From positions 1 through 40,455 of the forward strand of contig CANJQC010000040.1 of the NCBI GenBank assembly GCA_947476295.1: a stretch of DNA of 40,455 bases, read 5' to 3'. The notes under the pieces are model-generated. The model had not been told where the DNA came from, ran no database searches, and worked only from the letters and a program-made list of their open reading frames with translations. This stretch comes from Planctomycetaceae bacterium. GTDB lineage: Bacteria > Planctomycetota > Planctomycetia > Planctomycetales > Planctomycetaceae. A program made the translations under genes and the position numbers. Of this stretch, positions 16,936-25,652 are shown in pieces. The first letter of the stretch is position 1. Every line of letters begins with the position of its first letter.

Positions 16936-17156
16936 GGGCGGAATCCTGATAAGAAATGTTTTGCAGCAAGAACTGGACACTGATGGTCCCACGGCAGAAC
17001 GCCACATGTATCATCGCCGGCAGCAGGAATCCAGTGTACCAGAGAATTCGGCGGACTTGCAGCCACGAACGCTCCAGTCGGCCCAGGGATCGCTCGGAGC
17101 CTGCCTGCGATGCGCAGCTCAGAGGGCTGACGCCCTTCGCCGGAAAATTTCTGTCG

Positions 17157-17963
17157 CTATGGCAACGTTAGATCGATCTTCAGCCCGTCATACGCGGGTT
17201 CAATACCGTCCGGAAGATCTTTCAGGAGCGCCTCGTATTCCAGATCGTGCGACATGTGCGTCAGATATGCCTGCCGTGGCCGAAGTTGATGGATGAGTCG
17301 CACGGCCGCATCGACATGCAGATGTGTTGGATGAGGCTCTTTGCGAAGCGCGTCGATCACCAGAGTCTCTAGGCCGTGGAGCAGTTGTTTCGAATCGGCC
17401 GGGATTGTGGACACATCCGTCAGAAAGGCCGTATTGCCGATGCGAAATCCCAGCACCGGCAAGTCGCCATGTTTTAGACGAATCGGCAGAATGTCCATAC
17501 CAAGCACTGTGAATGCTTCACCGGGAACGATGCGTTCGAATCGCAGGTTTGGTGCGGCAAACTGATGCGCATGAGTGGCAGGGTCAGTGAAGGCATAGGA
17601 AAATACCTGACGAATCTGTGCTTCGACCGATTCTTCGCAGTACAACGGCACGGCGGCATTCAGCTGGTATCCAAAGATCCTTAAGTCATCCAGTCCCAGG
17701 ATGTGGTCGGCGTGCGCGTGAGTGAACACGGCGGCCTGAATGAGTCGTGCGTTTTCTCGTACCAGTTGCAGGCGCAGCTCGGGACCGGCATCAATGATAA
17801 ATTCTCCCTGCGGTCCACGAATCAATACGCCCGTGCGAGTCCTTTGGTTCTTAGGATTCTTTGAGCGACACACAGCGCATTGACAACCCGCGACCGGCAC
17901 TCCGACACTGGTGCCGGTGCCCATAATGATCATTTCAGCGATGGCAGGTTCGGATTGAGACAT
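17157..17963 (-). CDS. MBL-fold metallo-hydrolase, PhnP-like
   Basis: A metallo-beta-lactamase-fold phosphodiesterase. The N-terminus GTGTSVGVPVAGCQCAVC carries the CxCxxC element (C27, C29, C32) seen in PhnP (cyclic phosphodiesterase) and related proteins, where it binds a structural zinc. The catalytic metal motif HAHADH is at 82-87. Later ligands are likely in LKHGDLPVLGF, FLTDVS and LTHMSHD. There are no phn genes nearby, so the substrate may differ from PhnP. The start ATG 17963 follows the ACT gene's TAG with no gap (TAGATG), so expression is coupled. Confidence 0.9.
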   Translation of the reverse strand: MSQSEPAIAEMIIMGTGTSVGVPVAGCQCAVCRSKNPKNQRTRTGVLIRGPQGEFIIDAGPELRLQLVRENARLIQAAVFTHAHADHILGLDDLRIFGYQLNAAVPLYCEESVEAQIRQVFSYAFTDPATHAHQFAAPNLRFERIVPGEAFTVLGMDILPIRLKHGDLPVLGFRIGNTAFLTDVSTIPADSKQLLHGLETLVIDALRKEPHPTHLHVDAAVRLIHQLRPRQAYLTHMSHDLEYEALLKDLPDGIEPAYDGLKIDLTLP

Positions 17964-18500
17964 CTACTCAATGAATTCTGAAATGTCGGCCGTCATTTCA
18001 AAGGCACGCCCGGCTTCGTTCAGGTCATGCAGCAGACCATCGATACTGCAGGTAGAAGGCACTGCCAGTCGCAGTACCATTTCGAAGCCGGAACCTTCGG
18101 CTGTTCGCAGCGCGTGCATGCCGGTGATGTCGATGCTGCGGAGTGACATCACCTGACTGAGTTTCCGCAGCGCACCCGGTTGATTCCTGCCGCCCAGTCT
18201 CAATCGATACGGCTTGCATTCAGCTGTCGCAGCACTGTACGCAGACAGATGAGTCGATGGATCACGCAGACGGATTTCAATGTCGAATGGACGACATGCG
18301 TCCTGCAAATGATCGCGGATGACAGTCTCTTCTATCCTGTCCGGAAATTCAGCCGAAAAGATCATCGTGAAATATCCACGAACCACGGTCTGACTGGCTT
18401 CTCTCAGATCCGCACCAAGCTCAGCCATTGCCTTCGTCACCGCAGACAAAATTCCCGTGCGATTCCCGGCGGTCATGGTGATGATATATTCTTTAGGCAT
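17964..18500 (-). CDS. Tandem ACT-domain regulatory protein (GcvR-like)
   Basis: Two ACT domains fill the protein: residues 1-80 (YIITMTAGNRTGILSAVTKA ... LGADLREASQTVVRGYF) and about 95-175 (YRLRLGGRNQPGALRKLSQV ... SIDITGMHAL). The arrangement and length (178 aa) match the GcvR/glycine-cleavage repressor group, whose members bind amino acids and modulate partner proteins. No gcv genes are nearby. ATG 18500 is chosen because the upstream extension has no family resemblance. Its start overlaps the VOC gene by eight bases, and its stop abuts the MBL gene. Confidence 0.85.
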   Translation of the reverse strand: MPKEYIITMTAGNRTGILSAVTKAMAELGADLREASQTVVRGYFTMIFSAEFPDRIEETVIRDHLQDACRPFDIEIRLRDPSTHLSAYSAATAECKPYRLRLGGRNQPGALRKLSQVMSLRSIDITGMHALRTAEGSGFEMVLRLAVPSTCSIDGLLHDLNEAGRAFEMTADISEFIE

Positions 18501-18936
18501 GGAGCTTCTCTTTTCCGCATCGCGGGGACGTACAAAGTTCGACAACATGATGATCGGGGTCCGCCAGAAAAACCTGCACAGCACCGTCAGGTCTGAACTT
18601 CGCATCATCAATCAAAGGTATACCTTTTGCCTTGAGCGCCGTGGCCGCCGCATACGCATCTTCGACTTCAAACGCGAAGTGATGATTTCGACTGGACCTT
18701 ACCAGCACATCCACGGGATATCCTGCAGGCCCGCTGCGATCGTGTTCGGCGATCAGATGTATCAAAGTTGCTCCAGCCTGAAACCAGGCTCCGTCAAAAC
18801 TGAACGCCGGACGCGGAACCTCAGTCATCCCCAGCAGTCCCACGTAAAATCGACGACTGGCTTCCACATCACGCACCACCAGCGTCACATGATCGATGTG
18901 ACGAACTCGGATCTGAAATTCTGAATCGGCGGACAT
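18493..18936 (-). CDS. VOC-family (glyoxalase/dioxygenase-fold) protein
   Basis: A single vicinal-oxygen-chelate domain: VRHIDHVTLVVRDVEASRRF (first metal-ligand His), LIHLIAEH, NHHFAFEVEDAYAAATAL (second His) and FLADPDHHVVELC (final Glu). These residues could bind a divalent metal as in glyoxalase I or extradiol dioxygenases; the substrate is unknown. It is the first gene of a compact operon with the ACT and MBL proteins. Start ATG 18936 is preferred to a longer frame at 19008, which adds residues without resemblance to the fold; the Shine-Dalgarno sequence is weak. An end Cys pair (ELCTSPRCGKEK) is odd but outside the core. Confidence 0.85.
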   Translation of the reverse strand: MSADSEFQIRVRHIDHVTLVVRDVEASRRFYVGLLGMTEVPRPAFSFDGAWFQAGATLIHLIAEHDRSGPAGYPVDVLVRSSRNHHFAFEVEDAYAAATALKAKGIPLIDDAKFRPDGAVQVFLADPDHHVVELCTSPRCGKEKLHA

Positions 18937-19144
18937 TTCAAGGACAATCTCAAAAGACGGGCGTTGCGTCCGGTTTACTCGACCGGAGGTTCGATTGTAA
19001 CAGGTCAATTGTCAACATTCTTCAGTCAATCACATCCGTTTGTCAGCGATATTGACGCAACCATTTGAAAATCCGACCGCGCTGGCAAAGAATACGGGCA
19101 ATACCAGTCCTTGCGTTGTTTACTGTTTTTGGAGCATCTGAAAA

Positions 19145-19795
19145 ATGACAATTCGATATATGACTCACTTCGGCCTCGTGGCACTCATCGTCTCCGGCAG
19201 TACTGCCATGCTTACTGTCGCCCACGCAGAAGATGAAAAGCTGAAGAGTGACGCCTCAACAGAAAAAGCTGAGAAGAAGGAGGTCGGGAAAAAAGCCGAC
19301 GAGGCAGTTGACGTCAAGATCAGCGAACTGGACCTTAAACTTCCGAAATCATGGAAGCAATCGGACGCCACATTGCCGATGCGTCTGGCAACATTTGAAG
19401 TTCCGGCGAGCGAAGGCGACAAAGAGAACGGTGAGTTTGTCGTGTATTCGTTTCCGGGCGGTGGTGGTGGCGTCGATGCAAATATCGGTCGCTGGGTTGG
19501 CCAGTTTGGCGCGGAAGGACGAGAGGCTGTCGTTCGTCAGGGCAAGGCAGGCGAGAGTGAATACTTCATCGCCAACATTTCCGGCACGTACATGAAGCCG
19601 GATGGTCCACCGATTTTGCGGAAGACTAAGGAGACCCCAGGCTATCGCATGATCAGTGTGATTCTGGATCTTGAAGCTAAGGGAGTGTACTTTCTGAAAC
19701 TCACCGGACCTGATGCAACTGTCGCAGCTCAACTGGATGCCGTTCGAGCATCGTTCAGCGGCAAGCTGGAAGACGAGAAAGAATACGAATTCTGA
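19145..19795 (+). CDS. Secreted protein of unknown function
   Basis: A signal peptide ends near MLTVAHAED, followed by a Lys/Glu-rich linker (about 30-55). A globular domain of about 150 residues starts at LPKSWKQSDATLPMRLATFE and contains GEFVVYSFPGGGGGVDANI, RWVGQF, and late strands YFLKLTGPDATVAAQLDAVR. The glycine-rich loop and the C-terminal beta/helix pattern resemble uncharacterised planctomycete secreted proteins, but I know no function. ATG 19145 has TTGGAG 10 bases upstream. It stands alone, divergent from the VOC operon. Confidence 0.8.
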   Translation: MTIRYMTHFGLVALIVSGSTAMLTVAHAEDEKLKSDASTEKAEKKEVGKKADEAVDVKISELDLKLPKSWKQSDATLPMRLATFEVPASEGDKENGEFVVYSFPGGGGGVDANIGRWVGQFGAEGREAVVRQGKAGESEYFIANISGTYMKPDGPPILRKTKETPGYRMISVILDLEAKGVYFLKLTGPDATVAAQLDAVRASFSGKLEDEKEYEF

Positions 19796-19983
19796 GAGCA
19801 GCAGCCACCGCCAGTGGCAGGCAGCGGCTTCAGCAGTATTTGCCGCATTGATGTGATCATCACTCGCACGGAAGGGCCATTCGCACAGAAACTCAAACAG
19901 GTTCAGCCCGTAAATTGATATAAGTCACTTCGTTGTGTCATGCAACTGATGGCGAAGTCGCGGTTCGTTGAAGGAATCACATC

Positions 19984-20601
19984 ATGTGGCAAAAACTTGT
20001 CGGTCGAGCACTCGTCGCAGTTCTGACCACATTGGTCGCAGGCTGCTCGCTGGTGCAGCCAGCTGCTCGATCAGATGCGAGTACCGCACACCGACTGCGG
20101 CCAGACCTGAACCTTGACACGGTCAAAAGACTGGAAGTGAATTTGCGCAACGCATACGGCGAACTGGAAAAAATCGATCCGCAGCAATTGAAATCAGGGC
20201 AGCATGTGCAACTGTTGACCGGCAAACAACCGAACCTGGATTACTCCGAAGGCTTAGCGATTAGCTCCACAATGATCGCTGGTACGGTGAAGGTTATTGA
20301 TGGTGACAGCGTTGTTCTGTGTGATGCGATCATGATTGAAGAGCGACGCATACCGAACGGAGTACCGATAGTCCAAAAGGTGCCGTACTTCAATCGCTTG
20401 TTCAAAAACTCCGGGACTGGCAGAATCGCTGCTGCCCTGATCCCAAGCGAAGTCACGATCGAACGTTCTGACATCCTGCAGGCAAGCGAATTGACGGAAG
20501 ACAGTTTTCAATCGATCCGCCAAAATGGCCGACACGAACGCATTGGAGTGGATTTTGATTTCAATGTTGCAGACAGCGGGGATGCGACACCGCAGCAATA
20601 A
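19984..20601 (+). CDS. Lipoprotein of unknown function
   Basis: ATG 19984 (with GAAGGAATC upstream) opens a lipoprotein signal with lipobox LVAGC (Cys21). The mature protein has a helical start (LNLDTVKRLEVNLRNAYGEL) and a beta-rich middle (GTVKVIDGDSVVLCDAIMIEE). A segment RRIPNGVPIVQKVPYFNRLFK resembles the short secretin-linked patterns found in planctomycete outer-membrane proteins, but this is weak. No partner is evident. It lies between the secreted protein at 19.1 kb and ilvD, on the same strand. Confidence 0.75.
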   Translation: MWQKLVGRALVAVLTTLVAGCSLVQPAARSDASTAHRLRPDLNLDTVKRLEVNLRNAYGELEKIDPQQLKSGQHVQLLTGKQPNLDYSEGLAISSTMIAGTVKVIDGDSVVLCDAIMIEERRIPNGVPIVQKVPYFNRLFKNSGTGRIAAALIPSEVTIERSDILQASELTEDSFQSIRQNGRHERIGVDFDFNVADSGDATPQQ

Positions 20602-20850
20602 TACGACTTTCTTCGTGCTCGCGTCCTCATTCAGTTCTTCTATTTGCTTTCCCATGGGAATTTTGAAGCTGAGCGTGCCCAGCGGTAACCGTGATCCGTG
20701 ATCGTCGTGCGCAAATCATCAACGCGGAAGATTGGGCGGGAATCGATGGCGATGACTTTGCCAGTTGGGCTATTGGCTGCTATCGTCTGTGATGTCAAAT
20801 GATTGTTGTTCGCTTCTTATCCACGTCTCGCCTGCCAAAGTTTGTTTGCC

Positions 20851-22536
20851 ATGACTCAAATCAATAAATACAGCCGCCGAATTACTCAGCCAGCCTCTCA
20901 GGGTGCCTCCCAGGCGATGCTTTATGCCACGGGCATGAACCGGGCTGACATGGACAAGGCTCAGGTTGGTATCAGCAGCGTGTGGTACGAGGGCAATCCT
21001 TGCAATATGCACCTGATGGACCTTGCTGCCAAAGTCCACGAAGGCGTGCAGGCTGAAGGCATGGTCGGCATGCGATTCAACACCATCGGTGTCAGTGACG
21101 GGATTTCAATGGGTACGGACGGTATGTCGTATTCGCTGCAGTCGCGCGATCTGATTGCGGATTCGATTGAGACCGTCATGTCGGCCCAGTGGTACGACGC
21201 AAATATCTCTTTACCGGGCTGCGACAAAAATATGCCCGGTTGCATCATGGCCATGGGACGCTTAAATCGTCCGTCGCTGATGATCTATGGCGGCACGATC
21301 AAGCCGGGATGCGGCCTTAAGGGCGAGAAGCTGGATATTGTCTCGGCGTTTCAGTCCTACGGCGAATACCTAGGGAAAAAAATCACGGAAGAAGAACGAG
21401 CCAGCATCGTACGCCGCAGTTGTCCGGGAGCTGGTGCCTGCGGCGGCATGTACACAGCTAACACGATGGCGTCAGCGATCGAAGCGATGGGAATGTCGCT
21501 TCCGTACAGTTCATCGACCCCTGCTGAAGACCCGGCAAAACTTGACGAATGTTTTACAGCAGGCACTGCGATTCGGCAATTGCTGGAAAAGGATATCAAG
21601 CCTCGCGACATCATGACACGCGCGGCGTTCGAAAATGCGATGGTGATTATTATGGCGACAGGCGGATCCACTAATGCTGTCCTGCATCTGATCGCAATGG
21701 CTCGTGCGGTGGAAGTACCGCTGACGATTGATGACTTCCAGAAAGTCAGCGATCGAGTGCCTTACATTTCAGATCTCAAGCCCAGCGGCAAGTATGTCAT
21801 GGAAGATCTGCACACGATCGGCGGAACTCCGGCGGTGCTCAAATATCTGCTGGAAAAAGGTTTCCTCGATGGCAGTTGCATGACGGTCACCGGAAAGACT
21901 CTGGAGCAGAATTTGAAGAATCTGCCGGGACTGAAATCCGGTCAGCAGATTGTGCATCCGATCGAAACGCCCATTAAAGCAAGCGGTCACATTCGCATCA
22001 TGCGCGGCAACGTATCACCAGACGGTGCTGTAGCCAAGATCACTGGCAAAGAAGGTCTGGTGTTCACTGGCATTGCGCGCTGCTTTGATTCGGAAGAGCT
22101 GATGCTGAAGGGTCTGGAAGACGGCAAAATCAAGAAGGGCGATGTTGTCGTGATTCGTTACGAAGGACCGCAGGGCGGACCGGGGATGCCGGAAATGCTC
22201 ACGCCAACGTCTGCCATCATGGGGGCTGGCCTTGGGATGGATGTGGCACTGTTAACTGACGGTCGCTTCAGCGGCGGTTCACACGGATTCATCGTCGGCC
22301 ATATCACTCCGGAAGCTCAGGTCGGCGGTCCGATCGCGCTGCTGAAAGATGGCGATAAGATTACCGTCGATGCTGAGAAAAACGAAATCAACGTCGATCT
22401 GTCAGCGAGTGAACTTGCCGCTCGCAAGGCGGCTTTTGTGGCTCCGCCGTTCAAAGCGACGCGCGGCACGCTGGCGAAGTACATCCGCTGTGTGAAGTCA
22501 GCTTCGGAAGGCTGCGTGACGGATGAGGAGTTGTAG
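20851..22536 (+). CDS. ilvD: Dihydroxy-acid dehydratase
   Basis: Dehydrates 2,3-dihydroxy-3-methylvalerate and 2,3-dihydroxyisovalerate in branched-chain amino acid synthesis. The three cysteines for the Fe-S cluster are present: C51 (EGNPCNMH), C124 in the signature [11 protein letters not shown], and C197 in [15 protein letters not shown]. The C-terminal signature [13 protein letters not shown] is intact. The length of 561 aa is standard. ATG 20851 is chosen; the 16-residue upstream extension is not conserved in type. No leader peptide with a run of Ile/Val/Leu codons was seen in the 249 bases upstream, so classical attenuation is not supported. No other ilv gene is in the window. Confidence 0.97.
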   Translation: MTQINKYSRRITQPASQGASQAMLYATGMNRADMDKAQVGISSVWYEGNPCNMHLMDLAAKVHEGVQAEGMVGMRFNTIGVSDGISMGTDGMSYSLQSRDLIADSIETVMSAQWYDANISLPGCDKNMPGCIMAMGRLNRPSLMIYGGTIKPGCGLKGEKLDIVSAFQSYGEYLGKKITEEERASIVRRSCPGAGACGGMYTANTMASAIEAMGMSLPYSSSTPAEDPAKLDECFTAGTAIRQLLEKDIKPRDIMTRAAFENAMVIIMATGGSTNAVLHLIAMARAVEVPLTIDDFQKVSDRVPYISDLKPSGKYVMEDLHTIGGTPAVLKYLLEKGFLDGSCMTVTGKTLEQNLKNLPGLKSGQQIVHPIETPIKASGHIRIMRGNVSPDGAVAKITGKEGLVFTGIARCFDSEELMLKGLEDGKIKKGDVVVIRYEGPQGGPGMPEMLTPTSAIMGAGLGMDVALLTDGRFSGGSHGFIVGHITPEAQVGGPIALLKDGDKITVDAEKNEINVDLSASELAARKAAFVAPPFKATRGTLAKYIRCVKSASEGCVTDEEL

Positions 22537-22575
22537 TCGCCGAAACGATCCACTGCACGCATGTGACATTGACTC

Positions 22576-22673
22576 GTTTAACCGCGTGCCCAGCGGGCCG
22601 CGATTGTTCTATTTGAAATTTCGTATTTGAGATTTGAAATACGAAGCGAGAGGCGTTGCCCAGGCGGTTAAAC
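22576..22673. repeat. Nested palindromic element after ilvD
   Basis: The outer arms GTTTAACCGC (22576-22585) and GCGGTTAAAC (22664-22673) are perfect complements, flanked inside by CCCAG-type sequence on each side. Inside is a second hairpin, TTCGTATTT (22620-22628) with AAATACGAA (22637-22645). There is no T-run after it. It may end the ilvD transcript or be a dispersed element; no second copy is in the window. Confidence 0.55.
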
Positions 22674-22695
22674 AAATGTGCCATCCGAGGGGCGA

Positions 22696-23346
22696 ATGAT
22701 GATGAACGCTGCAGTCAGTTGGACGATGGCCGACAGACTTGAGGAATTGGGCCATATCTCAGCCGAGCGAATACGGCTGTTTCCGGCACCGGGGACCGCC
22801 ACGGTGGACGATCTGATGGATGCCAACACTCATTGCAAACCACTCTGTGAGTTGATCGATCAGACGCTTGTGGAGAAAGCCGGGGGATTTAGATCATCTG
22901 TCGTCGCGGCAACGATAGGGAGTATCATTGGACACTTTGTTTCGCGGCGCCGATTGGGTCTCGTGGCCGGGGCGGACGGAATGTTTCGATTGCTGGCCAG
23001 CACGGTCCGAGCTCCGGACGTCGCCTTTGTGTCGCGTGAGCAACTCCCTGACGGAAAATTTCCCACCGAAGCGTATCCCGCATTTTCTCCGGATCTGGTC
23101 GTCGAAGTCCTTAGCCCCGGAAATACGAAAGCCGAAATGTCACGGAAGCGAGTCGAGTACTTTCACTCCGGCACGCGCCTTGTCTGGATGGTGGATTGCG
23201 TCAATCGCTCAGTCGCCGTTTACACGTCTCCCAGCGCCGTTCGAATCCTGAACGAAGACGATACCATCGACGGCGGCGAAGTCCTGCCGGAATTCTCAAG
23301 CCCGGTCGCGGACTTTTTCACCGATCTGGACTTCGGCCGCGAATGA
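22696..23346 (+). CDS. Uma2-family (DUF820) putative endonuclease
   Basis: The PD-(D/E)xK-type core is readable: GLVAGADGMFRL, RAPDVAFVSREQLPDG, SPDLVVEVLSPGN (Asp and Glu) and KAEMSRKRVEYFHSGTRLVWMVD (catalytic Lys region). Uma2 proteins are abundant in planctomycetes and cyanobacteria and are predicted nucleases of uncertain function. ATG 22696 is the first of three consecutive ATGs; GAGGGG at 22687-22692 best fits the third (22702), and the frame also opens at GTG 22678. The stop TGA abuts the opposing DUF1559 stop with no base between (23346/23347). Confidence 0.88.
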   Translation: MMMNAAVSWTMADRLEELGHISAERIRLFPAPGTATVDDLMDANTHCKPLCELIDQTLVEKAGGFRSSVVAATIGSIIGHFVSRRRLGLVAGADGMFRLLASTVRAPDVAFVSREQLPDGKFPTEAYPAFSPDLVVEVLSPGNTKAEMSRKRVEYFHSGTRLVWMVDCVNRSVAVYTSPSAVRILNEDDTIDGGEVLPEFSSPVADFFTDLDFGRE

Positions 23347-24270
23347 TCAAAACTCGGCAGCCACTTCACCGCCCTGAATCGTGGCCAGCGCCTGATAGAC
23401 GCCGCCGTCGATGTTTTCGGAAATAAACCGCACCGAGCCATCAGCCTGACAGAATTGAGCCCCACCGACATGATTACTGCTGAAGTCATCAAAATGGGTG
23501 GCCGGGTGGTTTGGGGTATGATCTGCCGAGCCGCACACTCTCTGGAATGCTTCTTCCGCCTCTGCAACCATGCCTAGCCATGTGGTGTACCAGTTCATGG
23601 ACTCATTGGTCTTTCGTTCGCCGATCATATAGGTATTGCTGGTACCGTCGGTCACGTCACGAATCGCGACTTTGCTGTTGTGGTAGAACATGCCACTTCC
23701 CTTGCACTGTCCAGTTGGCAGCACGGGTGCGGTTCCGGCAGGCTCTTCACAGCCATCCAGTTCTTCCGGTCCGAAAGAGCCGATGTAATTTGCAATCGGC
23801 ATCTTTGCGAGAATGTTCGTCGGATTACCTTCTTCAGGAAGGTCAAAAGTCAGAGGCTGCGGGTCCGAAGGGCATTTGTAACTTGCCATCTGTGATTCCA
23901 GAAAACCAGCGTTCAATGGATCCGTGATCGGCAGGCTGGGATTGAACCGGTTATAGACGTTTCCTTGGTCAATGAACGGTAAAATCATTGCTGCCCAGCC
24001 AGCTCCGCTGGTACCTTCGTGAGCACTGGGAAGATTTGTGGCTGAGTCAATGGCGATCCAGCCGGAAGGCAGCGTGCTATGCACGTCATGATAGTTGTGC
24101 AAAGCCAGTCCGATCTGCTTCAGGTTATTCTTACACTGAGTCCTCCTTGCTGCTTCGCGAGCCTGCTGAACGGCTGGCAGCAGCAGTGCAATGAGAACCG
24201 CAATGATGGCGATGACAACGAGAAGTTCGATCAGCGTGAATCCGCGAGTTGTTCGAGAGAATATTTTCAT
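23347..24270 (-). CDS. DUF1559 protein with prepilin-type N-terminus
   Basis: ATG 24270 gives a type IV pilin-like leader: [20 protein letters not shown], with cleavage expected before F and the conserved E5 in place. Then comes the DUF1559 start [20 protein letters not shown] and LHNYHDVHSTLPSGW. The C-terminal box is [19 protein letters not shown], ending GGEVAAEF. The family is greatly expanded in planctomycetes, and members are probably exported and assembled as pseudopilins or surface fibres; no function is proven. The gene is 357 bases downstream of the small Cys-rich gene on the same strand. Confidence 0.95.
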   Translation of the reverse strand: MKIFSRTTRGFTLIELLVVIAIIAVLIALLLPAVQQAREAARRTQCKNNLKQIGLALHNYHDVHSTLPSGWIAIDSATNLPSAHEGTSGAGWAAMILPFIDQGNVYNRFNPSLPITDPLNAGFLESQMASYKCPSDPQPLTFDLPEEGNPTNILAKMPIANYIGSFGPEELDGCEEPAGTAPVLPTGQCKGSGMFYHNSKVAIRDVTDGTSNTYMIGERKTNESMNWYTTWLGMVAEAEEAFQRVCGSADHTPNHPATHFDDFSSNHVGGAQFCQADGSVRFISENIDGGVYQALATIQGGEVAAEF

Positions 24271-24627
24271 GAAAGTGTTCCAGTTAAATTGACGGAATTG
24301 AGGATTGAAAAGTAGTGGCAGTAGCGGAGGCATAGAACAGCGATAAACAAGAGATGTACCATGCACCGTCACGTTTCAAATCACGCAATTCACCCCGCCT
24401 GCGGCTGCGCAGCGCACGGACTGGTCGGACCCGCATGAGGCGCCACACAGGCCGCTGGCGAGATGATTGCATTGAATACAAACGTGGGGATTCGGATGCC
24501 GCAGATCGGGCTCAGGCGGAACCACTGCTAGGATGCGCATCGAGAGCGTGAACTCCCAACGAAACGCATGTCGATGCGTCTGCGGATGTGGCGACGACCT
24601 GATGCGGCAGCACAGAATAGGTGCTGC
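24271..24627. other. Intergenic, no gene recognised
   Basis: This 357-base stretch separates the small Cys-rich gene from the DUF1559 gene at 23347-24270. Short frames exist on both strands but none has a signal, motif or family resemblance. No terminator-like hairpin with a T-run was seen. Confidence 0.45.
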
Positions 24628-25047
24628 TCATGCAACCGGCGGAGCGCGGCACTGCGGAGGCAGACCAAACCCAAGCAGTGGGTCTGCACATGTGGATACG
24701 GAAACCAATCCCGTCTGCTCGGAAAACAGGGGCAACTCAATCAGCAGAGCAAGAACTCGCGGAGCTGTAATTGCCTGACAAATCGCACAGTTGGAGCAGT
24801 CGTGCGGCGCAGGGTCAGCAGGAACCTCGCCGCTTCTTTTGGTCAATTCGCCGCATTTTGACGCAGCGCTGGACTCGGCACCATTCGAGTGACGATGGTG
24901 ACAGCAACCAGTTGAAGTCCCGTGCCCCCTTGTTGCTGCGCAAGACGAACCATCAACTATGGTATGCAGCCACGGCGCAACCGTTGGGAGGAGTAGCTGC
25001 CAGAGAATCAGCAGCCGTGTTAGAATTTGAAGGCTATGCTGAGGCAT
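24628..25047 (-). CDS. Small Cys/His-rich membrane or exported protein (DUF2946-like)
   Basis: ATG 25047 opens an N-terminal hydrophobic segment (LTRLLILWQLLLPTVAPWLH). A His/Cys-rich stretch (SCAATRGHGTSTGCCHHRHS) follows, then a cysteine motif HDCSNCAICQAI next to a second hydrophobic segment, and an end RAPPVA. The C-x2-C-x2-C motif before a hydrophobic stretch and the RAPP-type end recall DUF2946 proteins, which are often linked to metal handling. This is a resemblance only. The gene lies 163 bases after the small lipoprotein and may share its transcript. It could bind a metal such as copper or zinc at the envelope. No strong Shine-Dalgarno sequence is seen. Confidence 0.6.
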   Translation of the reverse strand: MPQHSLQILTRLLILWQLLLPTVAPWLHTIVDGSSCAATRGHGTSTGCCHHRHSNGAESSAASKCGELTKRSGEVPADPAPHDCSNCAICQAITAPRVLALLIELPLFSEQTGLVSVSTCADPLLGFGLPPQCRAPPVA

Positions 25048-25210
25048 GCTCTCTGGGCCAAGGAGGAAAGAAACGCCAACTCCGAGCCCGACCAGTGCCC
25101 GGTATTCTAGCTGTCACTACGTCGTGTCAATGGTGAACGTGCAATGAATCAACGGATTTCGATGGAAACAAAGTGAATAGCTCATTTTCATCGCAATCGT
25201 ACTGCTGGGC

Positions 25211-25552
25211 TCACGCCGCATCGCTCCTCGACAGTTGGGCATTCTTTCGCTGGCCGAGCATGAAAGCTTTGAGAGACTTCGCCGCAGGCAGCCATTCGCC
25301 TTCTTGTGCGGACTGAATAATCTCATACAGTGCCTCATGCCCTTCCTTTGACAACTGTCCGTCAGTATGTAGACGATCTATCTCAATCGCGGACTGTTCC
25401 AGCAGATCTATCCGCTTGGTTGTGACCGCCGTCCAGAGTGCTTCGACGGCGGAAAAGCATTCTTCGCTGTCAACAACCTGCGGCGGGCGTCCGCACCCGT
25501 GACTGGAAAAGATTGCAACAAGAAACAAGAGTGATGCGAAAACTCGCTTCAT
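25211..25552 (-). CDS. Small lipoprotein downstream of DUF1559
   Basis: ATG 25552 gives a lipoprotein signal MKRVFASLLFLVAIFSSHGC (Cys20), followed by GRPPQVVDSEECFSAVEALW. The ~90-residue mature part is helical with a segment RIDLLEQSAIEIDRLHTDGQ. Small lipoproteins of this kind commonly follow DUF1559 genes in planctomycetes, and here one begins 100 bases after the DUF1559 stop on the same strand. The long in-frame extension to 25849 overlaps the DUF1559 gene and is not credible. Function unknown; it may help anchor or present its neighbour. Confidence 0.75.
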   Translation of the reverse strand: MKRVFASLLFLVAIFSSHGCGRPPQVVDSEECFSAVEALWTAVTTKRIDLLEQSAIEIDRLHTDGQLSKEGHEALYEIIQSAQEGEWLPAAKSLKAFMLGQRKNAQLSRSDAA

Positions 25553-25652
25553 TCGCAACAGAGCTGCCGATGTGGCCGGCATCGCTGCATCTAGGCCAGC
25601 GAACAACTGGTTAAACAATGCTTGACTCAGGCGCAGTGAGCCTTGGGAAGAC

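Noticed and set aside
17118-17143. Fifth copy of the REP-like family (AGGGCTGACGCCC...CGCC)
   Set aside because: It shares the GGGCTGACGC core but lacks both the GTACCGG and CCGCTCGC ends; too degenerate to claim.
20602-20850. Leader peptide or attenuator for ilvD
   Set aside because: A short frame is present but has no run of Ile, Val or Leu codons, and no alternative hairpins with a T-run were seen.
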